Shown here: piece after piece, positions 1 through 11,484 of the stretch
Numbering within the stretch: the stretch's first letter is position 1
Layout of the letters: every line of letters starts with the position of its first letter
Source: Siphonodentalium dalli
Taxonomy: Eukaryota > Mollusca > Scaphopoda > Gadilida > Siphonodentaliidae
Direction: 5' to 3'
Assembly (NCBI GenBank): GCA_032622095.1
Contig: CP136061.1
Span: 54,261,762 to 54,325,761, forward strand
DNA length: 64,000 bases
Made by a program: the position numbers and the translations under genes
Notes under the pieces: generated by a model
Database searches by the model: none
Seen by the model: only the letters and a program-made list of their open reading frames with translations
What the model was told of the DNA's origin: nothing

Positions 1-210
1 AAAATATTTTTGACACTGCATGTTTTGCTCCTAGGTTGTCTTTAGTAAACCAGAAAAACTGTAAGTTAGTATTGTGATATAGTACACACTCATTGGTTAA
101 TAGTTAAAGTTGATTCTCTTCAGTATAAAAATTGATATACTTTTTCAATAAAATAGAGCAATGCTTGAACTCAAGGTCTTCGCAGTGGATACATGTGAAA
201 AACCATAATA

Positions 211-1630
211 CAGTGAAACCTGCTTTGAGCGACCACTGCCAAGAGCGACCACCTCGCTTTAACGACCGCATTGGCTTTGTACGGACTGGTTTTACTATAT
301 AAATGACCTGCCGTGAGCGACCACCTGTCATACGCGACCAGCAGGCGGTGAATTGTGGCAAAAATGACAAAATTTACCCGTTATGAACGACCACCAGACA
401 TGAAAAATATTTCTTTAACCAGTGCTTTTCCGACATTAACACCCATTGTGAGCCCCAGATGCTTCAGCAGGATGCATTTCTTTGATTAAAATTATTTGCA
501 ATCAGTTGCTTCATCAGAGACAATGATTTGGGGATTCCCCACTGGGACATGTGACTAAGCGGAATTCCCAGCAGGGGATATAACATTGGTTAATTTTAAT
601 CCAAAAGTAGTATTTGGGAACGTGGATTATAAAAACTTCCATCACTCTTATTATTTTTGACATGAATGTTGACGATGTGTTTGACCTAACTAATAATATA
701 TGATGAAATACAAAAAAGATCCTATATTCCATAGTAGCATAAAATTGAGACTGCTTGGCTGTACTGTTGTTTTAGCGATAGGCCTATCATTAATCCAGTT
801 GCTGTCTAATTGTGGCGAAGCATGAAAACGCTTAGGGCAAAGTGCCAAACTTACTCAACGCGGGGATTTAATGTCTGCACCCCAAGCGTACAGCATAAAG
901 GAACCTTTGTTTAATAAATACAAGAGTTTGCGTCCTCCCGCTATGTCTCATTGAAAGAACCATCAACAAGCTGACAATGGGCATGCTTTCCAAGTTTTTA
1001 TAATGCTCATTCCCGGGCTTCATATTAAATTAAAATCATTCCATGTTACATCATCAAGTACTAGTAGAAGTTTGCAGACAATACGCAATGAACTATGTCG
1101 CAACAATTGAAATATCAAAGAGATATTCCATAGTAATGAATGGAGGTCAATCATGCACGTGTCCAGAATCATTACAGGTCACGGGTCAAGGACACCCACT
1201 GTTTATGAAATAAAGACATTGAGTGACGACTGATGTACGTTTATTCCCTTCAAGTTATCATGTTGGGAGTTGATTTGCGTCCTGTCAATTTGTCTTGTTC
1301 TTCCTTCTGTCATGACTCACGTGTCCGATGTGTTCTCTGATCGGCTGTTCTACTGCATTATTTAACATGCATTTACTTGTATAAATCTCTTTTTTTGTTG
1401 CTTACTAATATTAATTTAAAGTATACTTAATTAAAAACAAGATTAAACATATAATCACAATCATTTTCAACCAGTTTGTGTCTAAAAATAATTCACTTGC
1501 TCAGACATCTAACACTGATGATAGATGTCAGTTCAGTCGAAATTGGAACAAACCTGTCGTCGGCGACCACCTGTCATTAACGACCATTTTGTGTTGGCAA
1601 AATGGGTTGGTCTCATTACAGATTTCACTG
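211..1630. mobile_element. pogo/Tigger-like (Tc1/mariner) non-autonomous element
   Basis: The left end CAGTGAAACCTG follows a TA at 209-210. The right end, at 1619-1630, reads cagatttcactg, its inverse with one mismatch. Both ends continue with repeated GCGACCACC/ACGACC motifs typical of pogo/Tigger-type termini. The base pair after the right end is AA, so the second TA is decayed. No transposase is visible in the 1.4-kb body. It lies in the CCT2 intron upstream of exon A. Confidence 0.55.
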
Positions 1631-1681
1631 AACTCTGTAAAATCATCATTAATACCAAGAAGAACGTGAACACATAGTTCT

Positions 1682-2100
1682 TAGCTCAACTTAACAAAGT
1701 CAAGTTTGAGCTATTGCCATGGGTTAGTGTCCGTTGTCTCTCAACAAATTCCTTCAGCGCCCTCTGCAGGCCACATCCCTCATCTGATCGTCTTTAATTT
1801 CATATGGATCTTTGGATTGACCTTGGAGCCAACATATTTTTCCGAAATTCATTAATAATCATGACCGCCAGCAGCCCATACTTTTATTTTGTATTATTTT
1901 TTGAAAATGTGCAGTCATGTTTAGGATCACATCCAGATGGGAGCTGTTGAATTTGAATGATTTTCAATTAAAAACATGGCCGCCTGCAGCCATCTTGGAT
2001 TTTACTCTTTGCATGACTAAATCTTTCGTCACACCCCAAAGGCCACATCCCTCATCCGATTGTTGCATATCGATTAAACTGATGCTTGCTGATGTTCATT
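1682..2100 (+). mobile_element. Decayed pearl-like element (TAGCTCAACTT family)
   Basis: It starts with TAGCTCAACTTAACAAAG and the palindromic partner AAGTTTGAGCTATTGCCATGG, the same 5' hairpin as the arrays at 21027 and 33010-35592. The core has two degenerate monomers with 'gccatcttggatttta...actaaatc' phrases. It ends close to exon A of CCT2. The 3' boundary is not clear. Confidence 0.5.
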
Positions 2101-2131
2101 TCATTGACCTTAATACGATATCAAATTCCAG

Positions 2132-2259
2132 ATCTTTGGTTCTAAAGTGAAAGTTGATGCAGTATCTAAAGTAGCTGAACTGGAGTTAGCGGAGAAAGAA
2201 AAGATGAAGTCTAAAGTGAACAAAATTCTGAAACACGACTGTTCCGTATTCATAAACAG
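2132..2259 (+). CDS. CCT2: CCT2 (TCP-1 beta) exon A, first exon in window
   Basis: This exon encodes part of the beta subunit of the cytosolic chaperonin CCT/TRiC, the ATP-driven double ring that folds actin, tubulin and other proteins. It reads 42 codons plus two bases, from [10 protein letters not shown] to DCSVFIN with a split Arg codon, and matches the start of the substrate-binding apical segment of animal CCT2 (human has IFGSRVRVD at this place). The acceptor is attccag and the donor is AG|gtaatg. All seven exons join in phase to 858 nt, so about 250 N-terminal residues must lie left of the window. I found no further exon in 1-2131. The upstream flank of this exon is a decayed pearl-like repeat. 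Confidence 0.95.
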
Positions 2260-2479
2260 GTAATGGAAGTTAAAACATATGAGTTGTTTTAGATAGATAC
2301 AATTTCATTTATGAAGCAGGCTTTACATAGTAATGTTGGTGGTTGTACCCTACCTATGATTAGTTTGTCACATTGTTATGCACGCAAGAGGTCTCAGGAT
2401 ATATAGCCGTCCCTTATTGTGTACCTGATTTTGGATTCAGGTGCGCAATTTTGCTTTGGTGCACCTAGCGGGGAAATAT

Positions 2480-2780
2480 AAGTTATAACCAATGCATGTG
2501 CATGTAAACGGGTATATAGTAAACTCAAATAAGGATTAACTGTCATGTGGACTGTTTTTATGGAGATGTAACCGTGAGGTAAGTGGTCATGACATCTCCA
2601 TAAAAACAGTCCACATGACAGTTAATCGTTATATTTATATACATTTAGCGAAAAAGACACTTTTGTAAATGTATTTAAATCGAAAAGTCTCGTGACAAAA
2701 CCAGACCAAGATATACCATAGCACCCTTGGCAAAAGTTAACAGGAACAATTTCTCTTTATATTGAAACCCGATGATTTAT
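2480..2780. repeat. Fold-back repeat with perfect 36-bp arms
   Basis: Arms 2534-2569 and 2592-2627 are perfect reverse complements (gattaactgtcatgtgg onward) with a 22-bp loop. The sequence after it (ttatatacatttagcg ... aacaggaacaattt) recurs at 37080-37222, showing that it belongs to a dispersed element. In the second copy the palindrome is shorter. It lies in the CCT2 intron between exons A and B. Confidence 0.7.
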
Positions 2781-3910
2781 TAAGTCAATCCTGCACCCAA
2801 AACATTATGCGTTCGTCTTTCCCAAACCTATGACGCGACGATGTAATTATGAGCCTGGTGTTATGAGCTGCTGCGCGTTCACCAAGAAATAACTGCAACT
2901 AGCCACGTGGGCGCCGACCAATCAGAATGCTGGATTTAGTGATAATCACACTTAGTATGTAAATATATAACATTGCTTTGTGCTATTCTAATAAAATAAA
3001 ACTTCAAACAAAATAAAAGTGTTCATTGCTGGTTTACTTCAACAAATGTTCCTGGGATCGTTTTGTACACCGTCTACTCAAGGGACTGGCCGACTCCCAA
3101 CTGGGATCGCATTGTTTCGGATAAGTCATTATGGCAAATTGGTAATTCGTACCATTTACTTTTTCCTGTTTCGTATGGAATGGTGTTTGTTTCATTGTGT
3201 CTCGGAACTTGTCCCCAAGATATAATTGATTGTTTTGACTATGTTGTCTCTTTGATTCCATTGATGATCGCTTTGATCGTCTGTGACACACAATCATTGA
3301 GTATGCACATACCAATACGTCTACGGGTTAAAAATAACACTCCAGTGTATATAACCTTTGATGCTATGACTTCTAAGACAATCGTTGTTATCCCAACCCT
3401 TTCTGTGCTGCATTTTAATCATTAAGTAAATTTAACCAAGATCACAACCACAACTGTTTGCTCACTACTATTCAATTCCGGGCTCATGCAAGAGCTATTG
3501 TGCACCTCTAGTATAGACTATTGTAATTCCATGTCTGTCAATTCAAATATTTTGCATAATACATGTGCATTTTGATGTCCTGTATAGGGATAGACCAGCA
3601 AAAGAGGAAAGGTATGGTTTGTTTGATTTAAGAAATAGCTGTGTTTCAGTTCATACAAACATTGATGCAATATTTTAGTAACCTGATACATTGACACTGA
3701 TGAGCATAACCCCATCCAAACATACCATTGGGGGCATTTGCCACACTTGACATTGTGTTTGTTACAATCTTTATTTCTGAGACCAACAAGGGAATTTCAA
3801 ATTCAGCGTGCGGTCAGATTATAATCATAATAAAAAGGAGGGGGATTACTGGATTGGACCTCTGCTATCCATCTGGGCATATACCTTAGAAATCCATTAT
3901 CAGATCTTAA
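2781..3910. other. CCT2 intron, no recognised element
   Basis: AT-rich intron sequence. A 120-codon open frame on the + strand (3063-3425) and a 93-codon frame on the minus strand (3034-3315) overlap each other. Neither resembles a family that I recognise, and I treat both as chance or as decayed transposon sequence. Confidence 0.4.
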
Positions 3911-4450
3911 TTATACCCCCCGCAACGTAGTTAGGGGGGGGGTATACTGGAGTCAGCTTGTCCGTCCGTCCGTCCGTGGACACAAATTTGTCCGGAGTTT
4001 TTCTCAGTCGTTTTTTGATCAATTTCCGTGAAACTTATGACGTTTGTCTGTCTTTTTTTGGTGGAGTTATCCCCCCTTTTTCGACTTAGAAAATTTTCGC
4101 AACATGTATACTTTTGTCCGAGCTTTTATTCCTACATTTTTCGGTCAATGTTTTTTAATCTTGGCACTGATATTTAGTACCATGGGAACCTGTGCACCTG
4201 CGATTATGACGTCTGTCCGACATTTTTTGTGTGGAGTTATTCCCCTTTTTCGCAACATGCATAATTTTGTCCAAGCTTTTATTCCTACATTTTTCGGTCA
4301 ATAGGTATAAGATTAGGGTTATGGTTGTACACCTGCAATGGGAACTGTTATTTTATTATTTAACTAAATGTTTACTGACATGTGAAACATCTTAGTATTT
4401 TAAAAACAGGGGGGTATCCGTAGTCCCATTGGGACAGTCACACCTCTAGT
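3911..4450 (+). mobile_element. Pearl/HINE-like element, family P1
   Basis: It begins with a hairpin (ttatacccccc ... ggggggggtata), followed by a (TCCG)n microsatellite at about 3957-3978. The core has about one and a half monomers of a 165-170 bp repeat (ccatgggaacctgtgc). The 3' hairpin GTCCCATTGGGAC is at 4423-4435, then CTAG at 4446-4449 followed by T. Hairpin, about 10 bases, then CTRR-T is the 3' signature of Helitrons, and microsatellite plus tandem core is the pearl/DINE-1 plan. Open frames inside it (for example 4044-4304) only read through the repeat. Confidence 0.7.
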
Positions 4451-4787
4451 TAAATTTGGTTTGAAGATTTGCCACCAGGAGTCCTATCAAAAGAGGGTCC
4501 AATTACATTTGCACTTTTATACTCCCACAAATGTATAAAATGAGCCACCCATTATCTTTTGATGTATAAGCTCTTAACAAATGCTAGTACTCATTGCTTT
4601 CATACATGATCACCACAGAGGCGGTTACTTTTTCCTATTATAATATTGTTTTTGTTTTGACACACAGTTGACTCACATTCGAAGCAAACATTTGGTAAAA
4701 ACCGCACATTTATGCAACGTTTCTTGGTTCTTTCCTACATGAATATCGTAGAGATGGCTAATTTTTTTAAACATTTTATTTTGACAG

Positions 4788-4891
4788 ACAGCTGATATAC
4801 AACTACCCAGAACAACTGTTTGCTGATGCCGGTGTTATGGCTATTGAACATGCAGATTTTGAAGGTGTAGAGAGACTTGCCCTCGTAACAG
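4788..4891 (+). CDS. CCT2: CCT2 exon B
   Basis: The acceptor ttgacag joins the split Arg codon, then reads [17 protein letters not shown] and on to [10 protein letters not shown]. The conserved element is [18 protein letters not shown], in the apical domain of group II chaperonins. Human CCT2 differs here at only a few positions (for example AAGVM instead of ADAGVM). The donor is G|gtatat, leaving one base of a Gly codon. A Helitron-like element begins only 14 bp after the exon, at 4906, so the donor lies very close to a transposon boundary. Confidence 0.95.
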
Positions 4892-4905
4892 GTATATCCT
4901 ACACA

Positions 4906-5500
4906 TCTACTATATATTTTGGGACTTCTGTTTGTTTGTCTGTTAGCTATGGCCGGGAAAACTGCCGGACGGATTGAGCCCAAACTTCCTATCTAAGGGT
5001 AAAATCTCAGATGGAGTGTCATCGCACCGTTTTTTCTGAGAACGTCAGCACTCATTCTCCAATCCCCCGCCAAATGGCAATTCATGGGTTAATCACGTGA
5101 TAGTTAAAGAGCGTTCGTATCTGATAAAGAGCGTGTATGTGTCCAGACATGAGCGTGTTGTGTCTGTACAGACATGAGCGTGTTGTGTGACGTTCGTACT
5201 TCGGGGTTCCTGAGAATGGGGGAGATTTTCATCGTGTCAGTTTTTCCGCCCGAGGTGACCTTCACCTTGAATCGGGTACCCACAAATGATCTAATATATA
5301 TTTTGGGACTTCTGTCTGTTTGTTTGTCTGTTAGCTATGGCCGGGAAACTGCTGGACGGATTTCGACGAAATTTGATACCTAGGGATAATTTTGTGCGGG
5401 GAGTGTTTTGGACGGGTCAAATAGTGACTCCGACCTGACCTTGACCTTCAAAATGGTCAATTCAAGGTCAAAGCCTGGACGAAGTCGGGTCACCTGCTAG
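4906..5500 (+). mobile_element. Helitron-like element with two 5' ends
   Basis: It starts A|TCTACTATATATTTTGGG at 4906 and ends CTAG|T at 5497-5501. An imperfect hairpin (cctggacgaagtcggg) lies just before CACCTGCTAG. The A|TC...CTRR|T ends without terminal repeats or target duplication are Helitron hallmarks. A second copy of the 5' end, differing slightly, starts at 5290, so either two elements lie in tandem or the inner 211-bp unit inserted into a truncated one. No Rep/helicase coding is present. Confidence 0.65.
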
Positions 5501-5869
5501 TTAAATATAATTTTGCATCTTGCTTATAAGATGGATTTGAATCAGTTTGGTTACATCCCTGAGAATTTAGAAAAAATAGCACAGTATTAATTTTGCATAG
5601 GCAGAGATATTGGCTTCAATTCCAATTAAATCAGTTTATAAAATGGCCATTTCTAATAAATGAGAACTTCAAAATTGCGACATTCTAGTTTGTTTCAATT
5701 GGATACCTTAGTAATTGCGACATGAATTTAAGAATACCTTGCTTACAAAAAAATCAGCTGTTAGTATTTTATCTACATGTCAATACAGATACATCTTATC
5801 ACTACAGAGAATTTATCTGGTCAAGATCGCTGGATCAAATGATTGTAGTTTGATCTGACATTGTCCATG
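5501..5869. other. CCT2 intron, nothing recognised
   Basis: AT-rich intron sequence between the Helitron-like element and the TTAA MITE. I see no open frame, repeat or motif that I can support. Confidence 0.4.
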
Positions 5870-5873
5870 TTAA

Positions 5874-6127
5874 CCCTTTCATGACGGGAGCTGTGCTGGT
5901 GCAGCATTAAAAATCCCATGCCAGTGCATTATCTTAAATATGCGAGTCTCCCATAGGGTGCCTCACATATATAAGAGAATGATCTGCTTACAAGATCAGG
6001 GTAAATATGGTTAGGCCAATGCATTCTCTTATATATGTGAGGCTCCCTGTGGGAGACCTGCTTATATAAGGGAATGCATTGGCACAGGGTTTTCGCAAAA
6101 AATCAGGAAGCTCCCGTCATGGAAGGG
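5874..6127. mobile_element. TTAA-flanked MITE, CATGACGGGAGCT ends
   Basis: TTAA duplications lie at 5870-5873 and 6128-6131. The terminal inverted repeats are CCCTTTCATGACGGGAGCT and, on the other end, its inverse with one mismatch. Two internal hairpins carry the CCAATGCATTCTCTTATA core shared with elements at 14948, 25364, 26932, 44598 and 52700. TTAA duplication with CCC-starting ends is the piggyBac pattern. Confidence 0.75.
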
Positions 6128-6169
6128 TTAAGCGTTCAGTTGGATTCATGCTGTGTTGATATGTTACAG

Positions 6170-6277
6170 GTGCAGAGATTGCTTCAACATTTGATTCCCC
6201 CGACCATGTTAAGCTAGGTTACTGTGATCTTATAGAGGAAGTGATGATAGGCGAGGACAAACTCCTCAAATTCTCAG
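6170..6277 (+). CDS. CCT2: CCT2 exon C
   Basis: The acceptor gttacag is followed by GT completing Gly, then [17 protein letters not shown] and on to [15 protein letters not shown]. The string [11 protein letters not shown] is a CCT2 signature that separates the beta subunit from the other seven CCT subunits. The donor is G|gtaagc. A TTAA-flanked MITE (5874-6127) ends 38 bp before the acceptor AG, so little native sequence is left for the branch point region. Confidence 0.95.
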
Positions 6278-6317
6278 GTAAGCTAAATTAAACCAACCTA
6301 TCAAATGAAACAAAGGG

Positions 6318-6500
6318 CGCAATTTCTCATACTAACCCTTTTTACACTAAATGGATTTTCACACTCAGTTATAATATCATACATTGGCATTATTCATTTG
6401 GACGACAGATAATACAAGTAAAAAAGGAGTCCTATTTATTGCAGGGAAATGTTCAGATAATAAGTTCAACAAATGACATTTATACAAAAAGTGATGCAAT
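6318..6500. repeat. Copy of dispersed TTAACC-type repeat (family H)
   Basis: Phrases 'cactcagttataa', 'cattggcattattcattt' and 'gaaatgttcagataataagttcaacaaatg' recur, diverged, at about 17467-17650, 24834-25030, 26400-26620, 38064-38260 and 41775-41840, in both orientations. No clean target duplication is visible. Confidence 0.45.
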
Positions 6501-6999
6501 GTTTACATTGACAAAATTCGCTATAACTAGTTAGTCATGCAGTACATTCAATAACACTGTCAGTGAAGTATCCAGAGATTTTTTGGGGACACCTGTTTTT
6601 GGGCAATGATATGCCAAAGGTATATCCCGAAAACCTGAGCAGGCAAGGTTCGGGAGGGGGTATCCCCCTGCTGATGGTGGGGGTCTGGGGGTTCTCCCCC
6701 TGGAAATTTTTTGAAAATCCAATGTATTGAGAGCTAATCTAGGGCTCTCGGAGTCGGTATTTTGAATTTAACTGAGAGGTCAATTTGACCAAGTTTCTCA
6801 AGCTTAACTTTTGAAATTTTTATATATGTATGGATAGGAAATAAAAGCTATCTTTTGGTTCAATGGATTATGCTTATCCTGCTTGAAATGAGACCGTTAT
6901 CACTCTAATTCATATAATAGGCTATTATCTAAAATTCAAGTGAGAGACACATACATAATATACTGGTAGTACAGAAATAATGTCTATTAAGTTGGTAAT
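6501..6999. other. CCT2 intron, no recognised element
   Basis: Contains a G-rich stretch (about 6650-6700) but no repeat partner elsewhere in the window that I could find, and no credible exon. Confidence 0.35.
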
Positions 7000-7774
7000 T
7001 ATACCCCCCGCAACGAAGTTAGGGGGGGTATACTGGAGTCAGCTTGTCCGTCCGTCGGCGTCGTCCGTCCGTGGACACAAATTTGTCCGGAGTTTTTCTC
7101 AGTCGTTTTTTGATCAATTTCCGTGAAACTTGGCACAGACATCAATCACCATGGGAACCTGTGCACCTGCGATTATGACGTCTGTTGGACTTTTTTTAGT
7201 GGAGTTATCCCCCCTTTTTCGACTTAGAAATTTTTCACAACATGTATACTTTTGTCCGAGCTTTTATTCCTACATTTTTCAGTCAATTTTTTTAAAACGT
7301 GGCACAGATATTTAGTACCATGGGAACTTGTGCACTTGCGATTATGACGTCTGTCTGACATTTTTTGGTGGAGTTATCCCCCTTTTTTTATTTAGAAACT
7401 TTTTTTGCAACATTCATAATTTTGTCCGAGCTTTTATTCCTACATTTTTCAGTCAATGTTTTTTAATCTTGGCACTGATATTTAGTACCATGGGAACCTG
7501 TGCACCTGCGATTATGACGTCTGTCCGACATTTATTGGTGAAGTTATTCCCCTTTTACAACTTAGAAAGTTTTTCGCAACATACATAATTTTGTCCAAGC
7601 TTTTATTCCTACATTTTTCGGTCAATAGGTTTAAGATTAGGGTTATGGTTGTACACCTGCAATGGGAACTGTTATTTTATTATTTTAACTAAATGTTTAC
7701 TGACATGTGAAACATCTTAGTATTTTAAAAACAGGGGGTATCCGTAGTCCCATTGGGACAGTCACACCTCTAGT
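7000..7774 (+). mobile_element. Pearl/HINE-like element, family P1, three monomers
   Basis: It has the same 5' hairpin (ttataccccccgcaacg ... gggggggtata) and (TCCG)n run as the copy at 3911. The monomer phrase ccatgggaacctgtgc begins near 7149, 7319 and 7490, a period of about 170 bp. The 3' hairpin GTCCCATTGGGAC is at 7747-7759 and CTAG at 7770-7773, followed by T. The 61- and 86-codon frames inside are repeat read-through. Confidence 0.72.
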
Positions 7775-9134
7775 TACTCTTATGTTAATTATTCATTTGG
7801 TATTATGAGATCCCACATGATAACCAGGTTGATTTGATCAAATTGTCACTGTTCCTGTACTGTATTGTGTAATTTCACTTGAATTTGATTGAAATACTGA
7901 AGTCTGAACGCTGATTGATAACATGAACATGAACTAAAACTATTTGAAGTTTTCACAGATGAAAGCCAAACATACTTTACAGTATGATACCAAATCTTAA
8001 ACTTAAATCATTTTGTAAACTTACAATATATAAATATATATATATCTTGTTATGATGTGAATTTGGACCTGAATTAAAAAAAATAAAAATAAAAAAAAAA
8101 TATTTTGTGGGCGCCTAAACCGGTAAACGATATTAAAAACGGTCTGGATATGTCCCTGACTGTTATCTCCTAATCTAACTGCAGTGTAGCCAGTTTCCGA
8201 ACACAAAACGAAAAATAGATTAATAATACTCTTAGTTGACAATATACAATAAGCAATGACATTTATCCGCTGGTAGATTTATGATTGCATGCGAGGCCAG
8301 CAGGCAATGACATAATGTGAAATATGAATGGAGAATGAGTTACATCCTAATTATGTCAATTGTCCAAGGAGTTATCTGTGCATCTACCCTTTTAACTCTT
8401 TCACCACGACTGCCAGTTTTAGCGGGCACACATAATTTACTTTTACCATGGCAGCAGGTAAAGTGGGCAGAGCGTAATTTTCAGGAATAATACAATATTT
8501 CCAGGGATAAACAAACTATTTTATTTATTAGCGACTTTGATATACTTTGGTGATATTCTGTATCAATATTAATTGATCAGTGTGTATGCAGAATGATACT
8601 AAGGTAGTACTGGTTTGTTCTCGCCTTTGATAAACCAATTATGTTCAATGAACCGATTGGTAAAACATGGGAAACCATGCAGGATGTCATCACAAACACA
8701 TATTATACACCACACATGCAAGAAATTGATAAACATGTACAAGTAGTTGTGGGACACATTGTTATGCAAAGTTGCTATTCAATATATCCCAGATACAGGT
8801 GATACAACTAGTGTATATTTGGGTTAGAAAGTCTCTTCTCAGATCTCACCTGTAGACACCTGAGATATAATTTTGAGGTGATGTCGCCAACTGGTATATA
8901 ACAAAAATTGAAGGACCTTACTAACGATAAAAACATGGGAGTTTTACGTATCTGACATCACTCTAAATATAGTATTGACGCATTACATCAGGGGAAAATA
9001 ATTTTACTTAGGCAAGCTGTAAATCCAGGGTTCTTGAATATCTATTTTCAGTGATGAAAGTGTTCCGTATTTTTACCAATGAAGTTTATATTTCCTGGCA
9101 CCAGGATATGCAATTTTTGACATTTCTATTGTAG
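7775..9134. other. CCT2 intron C-D, right part
   Basis: AT-rich intron. It has an (AT)n run at 8026-8046, an A-rich run near 8080-8100, and a TTAACTCTTTCACCAC string at 8393-8408 that resembles a TTAA MITE end without a clear partner. No exon beyond exon D is visible. Confidence 0.4.
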
Positions 9135-9275
9135 GTGTGAAATTAGGTGAAGCATGTACGATCGTAATACGAGGGGCCACCAAACAGATTCTCGACGAAG
9201 CAGAACGATCCCTGCATGATGCACTGTGTGTCCTGTCTCAAACTGTTAAGGAAACCAGAACTGTCTTCGGAGGAG
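9135..9275 (+). CDS. CCT2: CCT2 exon D with catalytic aspartate
   Basis: It reads [17 protein letters not shown], then [18 protein letters not shown], and ends TRTVFGG. The Asp of HDAL (codon at 9218-9220) aligns with the ATP-hydrolysing aspartate of chaperonins (GroEL Asp398). [15 protein letters not shown] is the strongly conserved return from apical through intermediate to equatorial domain. The exon ends in the GGG nucleotide-binding motif, which is split between this exon and exon E. Acceptor attgtag, donor G|gtatct. Confidence 0.95.
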
Positions 9276-9886
9276 GTATCTATCCACTTATACTCTGTAG
9301 AATCTAGGTATTCCTACACAGATGTGTCATTCAATTGCTGGAAACTAGATCAGTTCTATGCCAGAGATGTTGCACAAACCTTGTCCTTTGCATAGGAAAA
9401 GTGTAATTTTTCAAAGTGTTTCTTTCGTATTGTACATGACGCCATACATTTATGAGTCCAAGGAAGCTATTTAGAATTCCTGACAAGGGCAAACCGGAGT
9501 GCAGGATAAAAAGAAATAGTTGTTTGCTTCTTCGATACCTGTTTGAAACTTTCCTTGTTCTAATATTTCATAGATGCTTCAGAATGAGAAAACATTAACT
9601 TTTTTTTCAATTTTTTTTTATAAACTAAAGCGAATTAGTGCTGAAAAAAGTTCTGAGTCGTACTGATTACATTTAGGCCAATTACCATTGTGGCTAGTTA
9701 TTGCATATCTAATTGTGTCATGAAAATAGTGGTAATAAAATAAGCTATATTGGTCCAATAAATCTATGTTTAGTGAGTGGTGGATATATCATATCTTTGG
9801 CATCAGGCATTTACTTTCCAGCTATGGATGACACTATTTGTGCAGACCATGTTGTCGGATAGTACTCTTTTTTTCTCCATTTCATT

Positions 9887-11248
9887 TAGTCCAAGTCTTC
9901 TCGTACTAAAACCAGCTAAGATATTGGGTTGGCTAGATGCTGGATTTTAGTCCGAGTTCGTCCCGTATGGTCTCTTATGACACGACTTACGCCCAAGGTT
10001 AGTGGCGGGAATTTGTTGTGTATTTTACTCGATTTACCTAGCAAATCAATACGTGATGCTATATACATCGGAAAGAGTGACATCTTATGGTCATAATGGT
10101 GTATAATAATCTAACTTTAATGTTAAATTACACATAGAATATTCCGGTTGATTGCCACAAACATCGCTTTTTTTCTCTGTTTGTTTACGTTTTAACTGAA
10201 AGCCGAAGTGGTCCGAATAACTTCGGCATAATCCGGAGTTTGTTCTGGGTATTCTAGTTTCTGTTTCTATATATAGCGCGGGGTTTTCCAAACAAAATGG
10301 CGAAAACCGATCGCCCCAATGTCCAGTTTCCTATGTGCTTTGAGAACAATTCCCGCACTAAAAACTTAATGACATAATGGAGGATCAGAACGGTAGTTTT
10401 GTTGACAATTTTCGCAAGCAACTTGTCAAAATTGGAGCAAATTAGAACTCTTGTGTCTGACTTGCCATGCGTGTGATTTTCATCCATGTGCATTTTGACT
10501 TTTGTGTTGATAAAATAATCGGAGAACCGAATCACACAGTTTCGAAATATAGTTCTTCCGTTTTAGTGGGACTTTTCAAACTTATGGTTCAAAATTTATA
10601 TTTGATTTTTTGTGTGCTTAACAAGAGCAGTATATTGCTCTGTTCGCTTAGTATATATCTTAATTTCGCGGAAGTCCACCAAATGTGGGTGAAATGTAGC
10701 ACCATATTATTTATTCTAATGCTCGTTGTGTTTACACTGTTTTAAACTTTGAGAGGGTTGTAATTCCCGTAATTTATTTAATGTATTACAATTATATCTT
10801 CAATGTTTAATTAATCTATTTATTTTTTATTTATTGACACACATAATTACAATTACAATGGAGAATTCATCGTAATTTGCATTGTTAGTCGAAAATCTAC
10901 GGAATATTTTCAACGGAAAATGCCGAAACACAGTTCGCGAGGTCAACTGAGTTCGCATACTTTTAAAAATTTGTAAACATTGCGATAAATGTCTCTTTTC
11001 GCATTAAATTACCGCTTTCAATTCACAACTGATGTGGATTTCAGATCAAATAGCATGTCTTCTGCTGAAAATATCTGTTTATTGTCGCAATTGTGATATT
11101 TTATTTCATATAATTGTGGTTTTATTTGAGCGGGTCATTAACGCTTAACTCGTGTCATAAGAAGGCTATGCGCGCGATCTCGGACTAAAATCCAGCATCT
11201 CGCCATACCAATATCTTAGCTGGTTTTAGTACGAGAAGACTTGGACTA
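9887..11248. mobile_element. Mutator-like (MULE) non-autonomous element with long TIRs
   Basis: The ends TAGTCCAAGTCTTCTCG and its exact inverse bound a 1362-bp element. The terminal inverted repeats extend about 100 bp with scattered mismatches. The flanks carry a perfect 9-bp duplication catttcatt at 9878-9886 and 11249-11257. Long TIRs plus a 9-bp duplication point to the Mutator superfamily. Internal frames (10091-10291, 10254-10535 minus; 10467-10745 plus) match no transposase that I recognise. It sits in the CCT2 intron between exons D and E. Confidence 0.8.
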
Positions 11249-11484
11249 CATTTCATTGTACTAATAAGATTTGCCTACAGCAGCCTACATTGTAATCTAG
11301 AGTTATTGTCCATGCATTGCACATTCTTAATAACATGTATAAAATAATAGAGAGCTTATAGAAGTACTGCCTTGAAAAGTTTTATATTATGAATTTAATA
11401 GCTCATTCTAGAATTTCAGTCATTCTCCAAATTAAGTTCCCAGGGCAACCATAAATTACGTAGTCCAGATATATTTTTTACCTC

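Noticed and set aside
1-60. Possible exon between ctcctag and gtaagt (VVFSKPEKL) at 35-60
   Set aside because: It does not match the CCT2 residues expected before exon A, which should end in a TDKIK-type sequence.
3063-3425. 120-codon frame in the CCT2 intron
   Set aside because: No recognised domain, overlaps a 93-codon frame on the other strand, and lies inside an intron of a gene with clear exons.
7328-7588. Frames with repeated 'GTCAPAIMTSV' peptides (also near 4044, 7130, 59115, 59395)
   Set aside because: Translation of the P1 monomer ccatgggaacctgtgc; no codon bias, and the frame is lost at each unit boundary.
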